The notes: generated from the letters alone by a model not told the origin. A DNA stretch of 64,000 nucleotides from an uncultured Mediterraneibacter sp. (GCA_944377745.1 CALWFV010000007.1:1-64000); one strand, 5' to 3'; positions 9,451-19,006 are shown, counted from the stretch's first letter. Numbers and translations: made by a program.

Positions 9451-10737
9451 ATGTCATTTCCAAAAAACTTTATTTGGGGTACAGCGACTGCGGCGGCACA
9501 GATTGAAGGTGCATGGGATGAAGATGGAAGAACCCCCAGTATCTGGGATACCATGCCTGAAGGAAAGATTGCAAGGAATGAGACATGCCATGTGGCGTGT
9601 GACCATTATCATCGATGGAAAGAAGATCTTAAGATTATGAAAAAACTGGGAATGAAAGCATACCGGTTTTCCGTCAGCTGGTCCCGGGTGATTCCCAGAC
9701 GCGGTGAGATTAATGAAAAAGGACTGAAGTTTTACCGCAATCTGGTAGATTGCCTTACAGAGATGGGGATCGAACCTATGGTTACTTTGTTTCATTCTGA
9801 TATGCCGGTATGGGTTTTTGAGGCAGGAGGATGGAAGAAGGAGAAGACTTCTGACGATTTTGAGGACTATGCAAGAGTTGTCACAGAGGCATTATCAGAT
9901 AAAGTGAAATACTGGTTTACTATGAATGAGCCCCAATGCTTTGCGTCAGATTATATCATGCTGGATCCGGAAGCAAGGATGGAAGAGGTAACAAGAAATA
10001 TCCTGCTTGCTCACGGAAAAGCGGTCAGAGCAATCCGGAAATATGCAAAGCAGCCTGCAAAGATCGGCCTGGTCATTATGGGATTGTGTATGGAGCCGGT
10101 AGAGGGAGTTATGGATGAACTGACAGCGGAAGCCGCAACTTTCTCAGAAGAGATGCGGTATATGGGAATGAAGTGGTGGATGGATCCCGTCATACTCGGG
10201 GAAATTCCATCTGCTTTACAAAATACTTTGTCAGAAGACGATATGAAAATAATCTGTCAGCCGCTGGATCTTTTTGCAGGAAATGTCTATTTCTCCGCAA
10301 ACTATGCGGATATACCGGGAGGAGTCAATCCTCTTGCTGTACCTGGAATGCCAAAATCACAGCTTGGTATGCCATTTAAACCAAAATGCATGTATTATTT
10401 TGCCAAATTTGTCTGGCACAGATATCATCTGCCGGTGCTGTTTACAGAAAATGGGTTCTCCAACGTGGATTTTATTATGAGTGATGGAAAAGTACATGAT
10501 CCTCAGCGGCAGGACTACATTCACCGTTATCTCCTGGAAGTAAAGAGAGCAGTGGAGGAGGGAATACCTGTCATTGGCTATCTGTACTGGTCCTTATTAG
10601 ATAATTTTGAGTGGTTTCACGGTTATGATATCCGGTTCGGACTGGTCTATGTGGATTATCAGACGCAGCAACGTACGATAAAAGACTCGGCATATTATTA
10701 TGCGGATGTAATCCGATCGAACGGAGAGATTTTATGA
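9451..10737 (+). CDS. GH1 family beta-glycosidase
   Basis: Retaining GH1 enzyme of 428 aa, a single TIM barrel. The N-terminal signature FIWGTATAAAQIEGAW is present, as are the acid/base motif TMNEP and the nucleophile motif TENGFSN. The usual H-W-D-L-P stretch is instead HSDMP, so a tryptophan near the sugar-binding subsite is lost; substrate preference may therefore be unusual. Import through a GPH carrier argues for action on unphosphorylated beta-glucosides, for example the glucose exposed after rhamnosidase action (inference). Good ribosome binding site (AGGAGG about 10 nt before the ATG). Confidence 0.92.
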   Translation: MSFPKNFIWGTATAAAQIEGAWDEDGRTPSIWDTMPEGKIARNETCHVACDHYHRWKEDLKIMKKLGMKAYRFSVSWSRVIPRRGEINEKGLKFYRNLVDCLTEMGIEPMVTLFHSDMPVWVFEAGGWKKEKTSDDFEDYARVVTEALSDKVKYWFTMNEPQCFASDYIMLDPEARMEEVTRNILLAHGKAVRAIRKYAKQPAKIGLVIMGLCMEPVEGVMDELTAEAATFSEEMRYMGMKWWMDPVILGEIPSALQNTLSEDDMKIICQPLDLFAGNVYFSANYADIPGGVNPLAVPGMPKSQLGMPFKPKCMYYFAKFVWHRYHLPVLFTENGFSNVDFIMSDGKVHDPQRQDYIHRYLLEVKRAVEEGIPVIGYLYWSLLDNFEWFHGYDIRFGLVYVDYQTQQRTIKDSAYYYADVIRSNGEIL

Positions 10738-10786
10738 GCTGCAGGAGAATTAAAAGCAAAGTTTTTTAATACGAGGAGTGATTAAA

Positions 10787-11851
10787 ATGAAATATCATTC
10801 AATAAAACCCGGACAGGTATGGCTGGACACGGAAGGAAAACGTATCCAGGCACATGGAGGATCCATTTTTTATGAAAACGACACTTATTACTGGTATGGG
10901 GAAAATAAAGAAAAGACGGACGGAAAGAGCAGAATCTGGACCTGGGGAGTCAGATGTTATTCTTCAAAAGATTTGTATAACTGGAAAGATGAGGGGCTGA
11001 TAATAAAACCGGTAACGGATGATAAAAAGAGTCATCTTCATCCAAACAACTATCTTGACCGACCTCATATCCTGAAAAACGAAAAAACCGGAAAATATGT
11101 GTGCTGGCTGAAATTCAGCGGAAAGATCGGATGCTTCGGTGTTATGACTGCAGAGCATCTGATGGGACCGTATACTATGGTCAGGGATAACCTGATCCCT
11201 TATGGAAAGGGAATAGGAGATTTTGACCTTGCTGTAGAGGATGAGTCGGGAAAAGCATATATTTATTTTGAATATGACCATAACGGAATTGCGGCCATGG
11301 AGTTATCTGAAGATTATACAGATGTAAAAGGAGAGGCTTCTCTGATGTACGTTGGACTGAAACCGCCGTTTACAAGAGAGGGCGTCACTTTGTTTACAAG
11401 AAACAGGCTGCACTACCTTCTGACCAGCGGGATGATCGGATACATTCCAAATCCAAGTGAAATCGCGGTTTTCCGAGAGTGGAAAGGACCATTGACGATT
11501 CAGGGAAATCCTCACCGCAACGATAAAAGCGGAGCATCTTTCAACAGTCAGATTTCAGCGGTATTTAAGCATCCGAAGAAAAAGGATCTCTATATTGCTC
11601 TTGCAGACAGATGGCTTCCGGATTTTTTGTTGACAAAGGAAAAATCTGAATGGCTTGAGCGGGTGGTTGCATCTAATTTTGATAAAAGATATAAATCTAC
11701 ACTTCTTGAAAAGATCCGGCTTTCTAAAATGCCACTGCTCGGGAGAGCGGATACTTCGAGATCAGACTACATCTGGCTGCCGATAAAGTTTGAAGGAGAA
11801 CAGGCGGTAATCGAGTGGTATGATGAATGGACGGTCGAACAGTTTGTATAG
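10787..11851 (+). CDS. GH43-like five-bladed beta-propeller glycosidase
   Basis: Protein of 354 aa resembling the GH43 branch that includes exo-beta-1,3-galactanases. The opening has a D-x-x-G-x-x-I-x-AHGG motif followed by YYWYGENK, then NEKTGKYVCW, DESGKAYIYF, HYLLTSGMIGY and a late ADRW. At the site where relatives usually read ERP this protein has DRP, and the usual EAP-type motif reads EGV, so the catalytic apparatus may differ. The ATG at 10787 is preferred over GTG 10778 because GAGGAG ends at 10778 with 8-nt spacing. No signal peptide. Probably removes arabinosyl or galactosyl units from the same glycosides; this is inferred. Confidence 0.75.
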   Translation: MKYHSIKPGQVWLDTEGKRIQAHGGSIFYENDTYYWYGENKEKTDGKSRIWTWGVRCYSSKDLYNWKDEGLIIKPVTDDKKSHLHPNNYLDRPHILKNEKTGKYVCWLKFSGKIGCFGVMTAEHLMGPYTMVRDNLIPYGKGIGDFDLAVEDESGKAYIYFEYDHNGIAAMELSEDYTDVKGEASLMYVGLKPPFTREGVTLFTRNRLHYLLTSGMIGYIPNPSEIAVFREWKGPLTIQGNPHRNDKSGASFNSQISAVFKHPKKKDLYIALADRWLPDFLLTKEKSEWLERVVASNFDKRYKSTLLEKIRLSKMPLLGRADTSRSDYIWLPIKFEGEQAVIEWYDEWTVEQFV

Positions 11852-11876
11852 AAAATAAAAAAGAAAAGGATAAAAG

Positions 11877-11906
11877 TGACAGGAAGGAACAGAAAAGAGT
11901 TATAAT
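11877..11906 (+). promoter_or_regulatory. possible internal promoter before the esterase gene
   Basis: A perfect TATAAT (11901-11906) lies in the 88-nt AT-rich gap, with TGACAG 18 nt upstream as a weak -35. The position is suitable for transcription of the gene at 11940, but the -35 match is poor. Confidence 0.4.
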
Positions 11907-11939
11907 ATAACGGACTACATAAAGAAAAGAGGACTAAAA

Positions 11940-12953
11940 ATGAAGACAGAAAACATGATCCTGAATGAAGAGCGTAATGTGACACTGACAGCATATCTGC
12001 AGCCGGCAGGGGGAGAATTCAGAAACATCAGCAGACGTCCCGCTGTTCTGATCCTGCCAGGCGGCGGTTACACCATGTGTTCCGACCGGGAGACTGATCC
12101 GGTTGCGTTCCCTTATTTAAAAGCGGGATATCAGACTTTTATCCTTCGCTATTCTGTGGGAGAACATGCCACATGGCCGAATCCGCTTGAGGATTACGAA
12201 AAGGCGATGGAGCTGATCCGTTCTAATGAGGAAAAATGGAGCCTGTACCCGGACAAGATCGCGGTCATCGGATTCTCGGCAGGCGGACATCTCGCAGCAA
12301 GCGCCGCGGTAATGTCGAAAAACCGTCCCAACGCCGCAATACTTGGATATCCCGTAATAGATAAGGAGACGGTATCCACATACCTGCCGTCGGCACCGGA
12401 TGCCGCTGAGGCGGTGGATGACAATACCTGTCCCTGTTTTCTGTTTGCCAGCAGGAACGATTCCACGGTACCGGTGAAGAATACGATAAAAATGATGGAG
12501 GCTCTGACAAAGTACGATATCTCATTCGAGAGCCATATTTATGCTTACGCACCTCACGGATTTACAACCGGCGATACTTCTGTCGCGGCGGGATTTGACT
12601 GTTGCAGCCGTGTCCCGCGTTGGGTGGAGGACAGCCTGGAATGGCTGAAAGATGTTCTCGGCGATTTTGGAAACCAGGAGATGACAGAACCGAAATGTAA
12701 GGCGAGGATAAACGGAAATCGCGATCCGTTTTATAATCCGGACTGTACAATGGGATATCTGCTGAAGGATAAAGAAGTGAAGGATCTGTTACTGCCTTAT
12801 TTTCAGCCTATGATGGAGCACATGCACGTGGAAGAAATTCCGGATATGGTAAACACCATGCTCCTGAAAGATATCCTCGGATTTATGAATTTTACAACAG
12901 ATAAACTGCAGGAAATTTCGGACAAACTGAAAAACATACCGAAGAACAGATGA
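11940..12953 (+). CDS. alpha/beta-hydrolase esterase (acetylxylan/feruloyl-esterase-like) with C-terminal tail
   Basis: Cytoplasmic serine esterase of 337 aa. Visible elements are the oxyanion segment ILPGGGY, the nucleophile elbow GFSAGG, the acid in SRNDSTVP and the catalytic His in APHGF. This is the pattern of small acyl-esterases that deacylate plant sugars. Residues ~1-245 make the hydrolase. The last ~85 residues are an added segment (DCTMGYLL, then a Met-rich helix pair) comparable with the tails on the GH3 and the first GH78. The next gene, also an esterase type, begins 18 nt downstream. Likely removes acetyl or aromatic esters that block glycosidases; the exact ester is unknown. Confidence 0.85.
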   Translation: MKTENMILNEERNVTLTAYLQPAGGEFRNISRRPAVLILPGGGYTMCSDRETDPVAFPYLKAGYQTFILRYSVGEHATWPNPLEDYEKAMELIRSNEEKWSLYPDKIAVIGFSAGGHLAASAAVMSKNRPNAAILGYPVIDKETVSTYLPSAPDAAEAVDDNTCPCFLFASRNDSTVPVKNTIKMMEALTKYDISFESHIYAYAPHGFTTGDTSVAAGFDCCSRVPRWVEDSLEWLKDVLGDFGNQEMTEPKCKARINGNRDPFYNPDCTMGYLLKDKEVKDLLLPYFQPMMEHMHVEEIPDMVNTMLLKDILGFMNFTTDKLQEISDKLKNIPKNR

Positions 12954-12971
12954 TGACAGAGGAGGAAGCCC

Positions 12972-14458
12972 ATGTTAAAGACAGCATTATTATTTCAGGA
13001 TCATATGACACTTCAGTGGGACAAAGAAATCCCGGTCTGGGGAACCGCCGATCCCGGCGCATCGGTATCCGTCTCCCTGCAGGGGAAGACTGCGGATACG
13101 GCTGCTGACAGCGAGGGAAAGTGGAAGGTTTTCTGCGGACCTTTCGATACATCGTTTCGGGAAGAGATGACGATCGTTTCCGGTTCAGATAAGATCATAC
13201 TCGGAGACATCCAGGTGGGCGAAGTGTGGCTGGCGGGAGGACAGTCCAACATGGAATTTCATATGAGATATGATGCAGACATGGCGGAGGAGAAAAAAAT
13301 CTGCCAAAATGATAACATACGGTTCTTTGATTATCCGGAAGTTTCCTATGCGGGGCAGATCGACGAGGCAGATTTCCTCAGTCAATACGGATTCTGGAGG
13401 AAGGCAGAGCCGGATCAGCTTGAGCGGTTCTCCGCTGTCGCATATTATTTCGCAAAGGACCTCCAAAGAAAATACAATATCCCTGTGGGAATTGTGGGAT
13501 GCAACTGGGGAGGCACTCCTGCCTGCGCATGGATGCCGGAAGATATGGTCCGGGAAGGCGGCGGACAGATCAGTTGGCAGATCCCGTTGGTGATCTGATG
13601 ATGTTCGGATGCACACCGGAGGAGTTTCAGAAAAAAATGGAAGAGTTGGGAGCAGATGCTTCGGAGTCGGATCCTGCGGAGTTCCAGCCCGTGATGGGAC
13701 CAAAATATGAGCGGAGACCCTGCGGACTTTATGAGTCCATGCTGAAACAGGTCGCTCCCTATGGGATACGGGGTGTGATCTGGTATCAGGGGGAGACGGA
13801 CGGGGACTGCCATCCGGAAGTATATAAGACTCTCTTGCCTGCCATGATCCGAAGTTGGAGAGCGCTCTGGAAGGAAGAATTTCCATTCCTGTTTGTGCAG
13901 ATCGCTCCGTTGGAGCAGTGGATGGACTGCTGCGGAAAAAATTATGTGGAGATACGGAAAGCGCAGCAGCATGCGGCGGAGACGGTCCCAGATACAGGGA
14001 TGGCAGTGATCACGGATGTGGGAATGCAGTTCGATATCCATCCCAAGAAGAAACAGCCGGTGGGACACCGCCTTGCCCTTCTGGCGGAGAATAAAGTGTA
14101 CGGAGACGGTAATGTGCTGTGCGAAGCCCCTTCGTTAAAGGAAATTCAGGTGGAAGAAGGTAAGGTCGTCCTTACATTCGACAATGCTGGGGACGGACTG
14201 TATCTGACAGAGAATGTCCCCTACGGCCAGGTGGTGGGAAAAGAAACTCTGGGCGGTCTGCGGATATTCCAGAACGGACAGGAACTGAAAATGGAAAAGA
14301 TGAAAGCAACGGCGAGGAAAAATCATGTTATCGTGACAGGAGCAGAAATCCGATCTTCTGTTCCGACACAGGTACGATTGGCTCAGACTGGATGGTACCT
14401 GGTGAACCTGTACAACAGTGCAGGGATTCCGGCAAGACCGGCAGAGGTTAATACATAA
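12972..14458 (+). pseudogene. sialate O-acetylesterase-type (SASA) esterase, frameshifted
   Basis: Carbohydrate O-acetylesterase of the SASA/SGNH type split by a -1 frame change. Frame one runs from ATG 12972 to a stop at 13596-13598 and contains the Ser motif GGQSNMEF and NWGGTPACAW. The remainder continues in another frame (TDQLADPVGD, WYQGETD, and the late DIHPKKK-type His motif) to 14458. The shift lies close to the GGCGGCGGA stretch at about 13558-13566, consistent with loss of one base. With one base restored the protein would be about 495 aa, normal for the family. No slippery heptamer is visible, so mutation or sequencing error is more likely than programmed frameshifting. Confidence 0.85.
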
Positions 14459-14566
14459 AAAATGCTTGTCCGGGTTTTCGTTTTAAATTGATTTAACTGG
14501 ACATGGCAATTTTTATAGAGTAGAATATCCTGTGGCTTAATTACAGTTACACAGGAGGAAATCAAA

Positions 14567-15745
14567 ATGGTACAGATACTTTTGGCAATTATATATGTTT
14601 CTTTTATCAGCCTAGGCCTTCCGGACGCGCTGCTTGGCTCTGCCTGGCCGTCCATGTATCGCGAAATGTCGGTGCCGGTTTCCTATGCGGGGATCATCTC
14701 CATGATTATTTCCGTGGGGACGGTCATCTCCAGTCTTCAGAGCGACCGTCTGACGAAAAAGCTGGGAGCAGGAATGGTGACGGCCATCAGCGTTGCCATG
14801 ACGGCTGTGGCGCTGTTCGGTTTTTCCATCAGCGGATCCTTCCCGATCCTCTGCCTGTGGGCGATTCCATACGGATTGGGCGCCGGCAGCGTTGACGCGG
14901 CGTTGAACAATTATGTGGCGCTTCATTATACCAGCCGGGACATGAGCTGGCTCCACTGCATGTGGGGGGTGGGGACGATCGTGGGACCTTATGTTATGGG
15001 ATATGCCCTGACAAATGGCATGACCTGGAATCGGGGATACCTGATCATCTCCCTGATCCAGGTTGTCCTGAGCGCGGCTCTGTTCCTGAGTCTGCCAATC
15101 TGGAGAAAGCTGGAGAAGAGAGCAGGGGCAGCAGTTCCAGAAGAAGGCGCCCCTTCCGGAAAGGCTCTCACATTGAAAGAGATTGTTCGGATCCCGGGTG
15201 CGAAGGAGATTATGGTGACTTTTTTCTGCTATTGCGCCGTGGAACAGACCAGTATGCTCTGGGGCAGCAGTTATATGGTGCTCCATAACGGCCTGACGGC
15301 GGAGGAGGCGGCGTCCTATGCCAGCCTGTTCTGTATCGGCATTACAGTTGGCCGGTTTTTTAACGGATTCCTGATGATGCGGTTTACAGATAATCAGATG
15401 ATACGGGCGGGACAGGCGGTGATCATTGCCGGGATCGTGATTCTGCTCCTTCCCTTCGGAAAGGTGACGGCAGTAGGAGGACTGATCCTGATCGGGCTGG
15501 GATGTGCGCCGGTCTATCCCTGCATCATCCATTCCACACCGGCCAACTTCGGGGCAGACAAGTCCCAGGCACTCATAGGAGTCCAGATGGCGAGCGCTTA
15601 CGTGGGGAGCTGCCTGATGCCTCCGGTGTTCGGACTTCTGGCAAATCATATCTCTGCATCCCTGCTTCCGTGGTATCTTCTGGTGATCATGGTACTCATG
15701 GTGATCATGCACACGGGAGTGATCAGAAAGACGCGTAAAAATTGA
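14567..15745 (+). CDS. MFS transporter (sugar permease type)
   Basis: Major facilitator protein of 392 aa with about 12 hydrophobic helices. The first loop has SDRLTKKLGAG (MFS motif A-like) and the central region YGLGAGSVDAALNNYVA is typical of fucose/sugar permease-like MFS members. ACAGGAGGAAAT lies just before the ATG. It closes the glycosidase run and faces the AraC gene; a bidirectional terminator separates them. It may take up a released monosaccharide or export an aglycone. The substrate is unknown. Confidence 0.85.
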   Translation: MVQILLAIIYVSFISLGLPDALLGSAWPSMYREMSVPVSYAGIISMIISVGTVISSLQSDRLTKKLGAGMVTAISVAMTAVALFGFSISGSFPILCLWAIPYGLGAGSVDAALNNYVALHYTSRDMSWLHCMWGVGTIVGPYVMGYALTNGMTWNRGYLIISLIQVVLSAALFLSLPIWRKLEKRAGAAVPEEGAPSGKALTLKEIVRIPGAKEIMVTFFCYCAVEQTSMLWGSSYMVLHNGLTAEEAASYASLFCIGITVGRFFNGFLMMRFTDNQMIRAGQAVIIAGIVILLLPFGKVTAVGGLILIGLGCAPVYPCIIHSTPANFGADKSQALIGVQMASAYVGSCLMPPVFGLLANHISASLLPWYLLVIMVLMVIMHTGVIRKTRKN

Positions 15746-15795
15746 GAAAAGAAGAAGTGGGAAGAAAAGATAAAAAATAGAAAAAGTTGAGACAT

Positions 15796-15855
15796 AGAAA
15801 AGCGGATCTCTGCGATACGGCATGATGATATGCCGGCAGCAGGATCCGCTTTTCT
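15796..15855. terminator. bidirectional intrinsic terminator
   Basis: Thirteen-nt perfectly complementary arms, AGAAAAGCGGATC at 15796-15808 and its complement at 15843-15855, flank an inner CGGCAT/ATGCCG hairpin. Each arm ends in an A or T run outward, so it can stop both the MFS transcript and the converging AraC transcript. Confidence 0.8.
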
Positions 15856-15866
15856 GTGTTCACTTT

Positions 15867-16727
15867 TTATCGGACGGACCGAAACTCTTTCGGGCTTACC
15901 CCGAATTCTTTTTTGAACGCTTTATGAAAGTTAGAATAATCGTTAAATCCGCATTCCATGCATGCCTCCATGACAGGAGTGCCTTCCTGGATCATGTTCC
16001 GCGCTACAGTAAGCCTTTTTTTAATGATAAACTGAACGAGGCTCAGACCGGTATACTGTTTGAACTGATGGGACAGATAGGATTTGCTTATAAAACATAC
16101 TTCCGCAAGCCGGTCAAGCGACAGGTCTTCAGCCAGGTTTTCGTTGATATACGCGACAACCTTGTTGATCTTTTTATTTTCTGTGATATCCTCCGGGATT
16201 GTATCCGGTGTGGAGAAATACGCCCGGTTCAGGAAGACCATAAATTCATTCAGGTAAATATATTCCAGAGTGGAACTCCCGAACTCGCTGCTCTCGCGGC
16301 ATTCCAGGATCTTGTCCAGAATGCTTTTCAGGTGCGCGACCGCTTTCCCGTCGGGGCGTATCAGTTTATATTCCTTCCGGCTTGCGTCTTTAAAACAGTC
16401 CGTCAGATTTGGACCGTATTTTTCCTGTTCCTGAAGAAATTCCGGTGTGATCCAGACAACATATCTTTCATAGGGTTTTCCCGGTGTCACCTCGGGTTTG
16501 TGAATATCCTTGTTGTCGGTGAGGAGGATATCCCCGGGCCGGAGGAGATATGTACGTCCTTCGATATTATATGAAACATTTCCTGACAGAAAAAAGAATA
16601 CTTCGTAAAACTCGTGTTCATGAAAATCAACTTCAGGAGCGACCTGGTCCAGATAGTGATAGCACTCAAAATCGGGCCGGACCATGGTCTGCCGAAGGGA
16701 AAATTCATCTTTGCGCAAAATGGACAA
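15867..16727 (-). CDS. AraC family transcriptional regulator (cupin + HTH)
   Basis: Regulator of 286 aa. The N-terminal cupin-like sensor contains FHEHEFYEVFFFLSG and LRPGDILL. The C-terminal AraC/XylS double helix-turn-helix covers about 185-286 (LAEVCFISKSYLSHQF, then CGFNDYSNFHKAFKKEFG). It appears to start at a TTG codon a few nt after AGGTGA. It is divergent from uxuA across 159 nt and convergent with the glycosidase run, so it is a candidate activator of uxuA, the glycosidase genes, or both. The ligand is probably a sugar or uronate, by inference. Confidence 0.9.
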   Translation of the reverse strand: MSILRKDEFSLRQTMVRPDFECYHYLDQVAPEVDFHEHEFYEVFFFLSGNVSYNIEGRTYLLRPGDILLTDNKDIHKPEVTPGKPYERYVVWITPEFLQEQEKYGPNLTDCFKDASRKEYKLIRPDGKAVAHLKSILDKILECRESSEFGSSTLEYIYLNEFMVFLNRAYFSTPDTIPEDITENKKINKVVAYINENLAEDLSLDRLAEVCFISKSYLSHQFKQYTGLSLVQFIIKKRLTVARNMIQEGTPVMEACMECGFNDYSNFHKAFKKEFGVSPKEFRSVR

Positions 16728-16772
16728 AATATCACCTCACTTGTCTTTCCGGTACTTATCATAGAGCATTTA

Positions 16773-16800
16773 TTGCCATGTTTCAAGCAGAAAATACTAT
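16773..16800 (+). promoter_or_regulatory. candidate promoter of uxuA
   Basis: TTGCCA (16773-16778), a 16-nt spacer and TACTAT (16795-16800) lie in the divergent AraC/uxuA gap. A second possible -10, TACAAT, is at about 16823. An activator site would fall upstream, near the AraC start. Confidence 0.5.
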
Positions 16801-16886
16801 GAGGAATTCCTGGGAAAAGTGGTACAATAACTGGCAGGAACAGCAGGAGGATCAAGGACTCCTGAAAGAAGAAGGAGGAAAGAAAC

Positions 16887-17939
16887 ATGAAGATGTCTTT
16901 TAGATGGTATGGCGAGTCTGACCCGATCTCTCTGGAGTATATCTCTCAGATCCCCGGGATGCGCTCGATTGTCTCTGCCGTATATGATGTGAAACCTGGG
17001 GAAGTATGGCCGGAGGAAAGCCTGGCAAAGATGAAGGCGGACTGCGAGGCTCATGGACTGATCTTTGATGTGGTAGAGTCTGTCCCGGTATCTGAGGATA
17101 TCAAACTCGGGACAGAAAAAAGAGACGGGCACATCGATGTTTACTGTGAGAATATCCGTCGCTGTGCGAAATATGGTGTCAAGTGTATTACATATAACTT
17201 CATGCCTGTGTTTGACTGGACACGTACACAGCTGGACAAGAAAGCGCCAGACGGATCCACAAGCCTTGTTATGTACTGGGATCAGATGAAAGGGCTGGAT
17301 CCGCTCAAGGATGATATCAATCTGCCCGGATGGGATGCGAGTTACACCCAGGATGAAGTGCGCGGGCTGATCCAGGCATACGGCGAACTGGGCGAAGACG
17401 GTCTCTGGGAGAACATTGAAGTATTTCTGAGGAAAGTGATCCCGGTAGCAGAGGAGTGCGGCGTAGTAATGGCTCTGCATCCGGATGATCCGCCGTATCC
17501 GATCTTCGGTCTTCCCCGTGTGATCACCTGCGAGAAAAACCTGGACCGTTATCTTTCCATAGTGGATTCTCCGTCCAATACACTTTGCCTGTGTACCGGA
17601 TCCCTGGGATGTGCCAGATTTAATGATATTCCGGCAATGGTGCGGAAATATTCTTCTATGAACCGGATCGGATTCATGCACATGAGAAATGTCAAGATCA
17701 TGGACGACGGTTCATTTGAGGAGAGAGCCCACCTTTCATCCTGCGGATCGCTTGATATGTACGAAATAACAAAAGCTCTTGTGGAGACAGGATTTGACGG
17801 CTATGTACGTCCGGATCACGGCAGAATGATCTGGGGAGAGAACGGAAAACCGGGATATGGCCTGTATGACCGTGCTCTCGGAGCTGCTTACTTAAACGGG
17901 CTGTTCGAAGCATGTGAGAAAGAACTGGGAAAGAAATAA
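16887..17939 (+). CDS. uxuA: D-mannonate dehydratase
   Basis: Converts D-mannonate to 2-keto-3-deoxy-D-gluconate in hexuronate degradation; cytoplasmic. The 350-aa protein shows the UxuA pattern: MKMSFRWYG and [14 protein letters not shown] at the N-terminus, [16 protein letters not shown] (metal-binding His/Asp) in the middle, and GFMHMRN then [12 protein letters not shown] near the C-terminus. Strong GGAGGAAAG site before the ATG. The next gene, 36 nt downstream, is the matching oxidoreductase. The pair suggests that the imported glycans also yield glucuronate, but uxaC, kdgK and kdgA are not in this window. Confidence 0.96.
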   Translation: MKMSFRWYGESDPISLEYISQIPGMRSIVSAVYDVKPGEVWPEESLAKMKADCEAHGLIFDVVESVPVSEDIKLGTEKRDGHIDVYCENIRRCAKYGVKCITYNFMPVFDWTRTQLDKKAPDGSTSLVMYWDQMKGLDPLKDDINLPGWDASYTQDEVRGLIQAYGELGEDGLWENIEVFLRKVIPVAEECGVVMALHPDDPPYPIFGLPRVITCEKNLDRYLSIVDSPSNTLCLCTGSLGCARFNDIPAMVRKYSSMNRIGFMHMRNVKIMDDGSFEERAHLSSCGSLDMYEITKALVETGFDGYVRPDHGRMIWGENGKPGYGLYDRALGAAYLNGLFEACEKELGKK

Positions 17940-17975
17940 AAGATAAAACAGAAAAAAAGATGGGAGAGACTGAAA

Positions 17976-18824
17976 ATGGAGAAGAATGTACTGAATACAG
18001 ATCTGACAGGAAAAGTGTGTGTGATCACAGGTGCAGGCGGCGCGATCTGCGGAATGTTTGCAGAAAAGCTTGCGGCAGCAGGCGGAAAGGTGGCAGTTCT
18101 TGACCTGAATGAGGAGGCTGCCCGGAAAGTTGTAGATAAGATCACAGCAGAAGGTGGCACGGCAAAGGCCTATAAGGCAAATGTGCTGGACCGCGCAAAT
18201 CTGGATCAGGTTCATGAGCAGGTCCTTGCTGATTTCGGACCATGTGATGTCCTGATAAATGGAGCAGGCGGAAACAATCCCCGTGCAACAACAGACAATG
18301 AGTTCCATTTTGAAGCAAAAGATATGGAAAACTGCAAGACATTTTTTGATCTGGACAAGGACGGCGTAGAATTCGTGTTTGCTCTGAACTGGCTGGGAAC
18401 TCTGCTCCCGACACAGGTGTTTGCGCCGGATATGATCGACAGGAATGGCAATATCCTGAATATTGCATCCATGAACGCATATACACCGCTGACAAAGATT
18501 CCGGCTTATTCGGGAGCAAAAGCGGCAATCGTAAACTTTACACAGTGGCTCGCAACTTACTTTGCGAAGTCAGGAATCCGTGTAAACGCCATCGCTCCGG
18601 GATTCTTTGTGGGAAATCAGAACAGGGGGCTTCTCTTTAACGAAGACGGAACGCCTACGGCGCGTACCGAGAAGATCCTTGAGGGAACTCCAATGGGACG
18701 TTTCGGAGAAATGGAGGAACTGGTGGGAGCGGTATTGTTCCTGATCAACAATGACGCGGCCGGATTCATCACAGGAGTATGCATCCCGATCGACGGAGGA
18801 TATTCTGCTTATTCAGGAGTATAG
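17976..18824 (+). CDS. SDR oxidoreductase, probable D-mannonate oxidoreductase (fructuronate reductase)
   Basis: Short-chain dehydrogenase of 282 aa with the nucleotide motif TGAGGAICG at about 19, NGAGGNNP, and the catalytic YSGAK. The long loop after NNPRATTDNEFHF and the direct pairing with uxuA match the SDR-type enzyme that replaces classical UxuB in many Firmicutes, reducing D-fructuronate to D-mannonate with NAD(P)H. The assignment rests on family plus context. A strong terminator follows, so uxuA and this gene form one short operon. Confidence 0.85.
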   Translation: MEKNVLNTDLTGKVCVITGAGGAICGMFAEKLAAAGGKVAVLDLNEEAARKVVDKITAEGGTAKAYKANVLDRANLDQVHEQVLADFGPCDVLINGAGGNNPRATTDNEFHFEAKDMENCKTFFDLDKDGVEFVFALNWLGTLLPTQVFAPDMIDRNGNILNIASMNAYTPLTKIPAYSGAKAAIVNFTQWLATYFAKSGIRVNAIAPGFFVGNQNRGLLFNEDGTPTARTEKILEGTPMGRFGEMEELVGAVLFLINNDAAGFITGVCIPIDGGYSAYSGV

Positions 18825-18845
18825 CTGTTTTGGGGACGATGACGG

Positions 18846-18879
18846 AAAAAGCCGGAGGCATTGAGCTTCCGGCTTTTTT
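18846..18879 (+). terminator. intrinsic terminator of the uxuA operon
   Basis: AAAAAGCCGGA and TCCGGCTTTTTT form a stable stem around a short loop, ending in six T residues. Confidence 0.9.
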
Positions 18880-18883
18880 CTGT

Positions 18884-18955
18884 CTGTTTCGAAATATTGT
18901 ATTGTTTGGTATGAGATGCGATACACATGAAAGCCTGTCTGTATTATACTTGAAG
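18884..18955 (+). promoter_or_regulatory. promoter/operator A, near-copy of the lacZ promoter
   Basis: Aligns without gaps to 21625-21696 ahead of lacZ, 55 of 72 positions identical. Shared parts are CTGTTTCGAAAT and TATTGTTT (likely activator half-sites), a -35-like TACACA (18922-18927), a 17-nt spacer and a -10 TATACT (18945-18950). The regulator is probably the AraC protein encoded at 20798-21613. Confidence 0.75.
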
Positions 18956-19006
18956 AAGACGTCAATGTGACGGAAAATATAAACAGATGAGAAGGAGCAG
19001 CCAGAT

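Noticed and set aside
13551..13600. Programmed -1 frameshifting in the SASA gene
   Set aside because: No X-XXY-YYZ slippery heptamer or downstream stimulatory structure is visible; a one-base loss explains it more simply.
14612..15823. Antisense open frame (403 codons) over the MFS gene
   Set aside because: His/Gly/Asp-rich translation typical of the reverse strand of a membrane protein gene.
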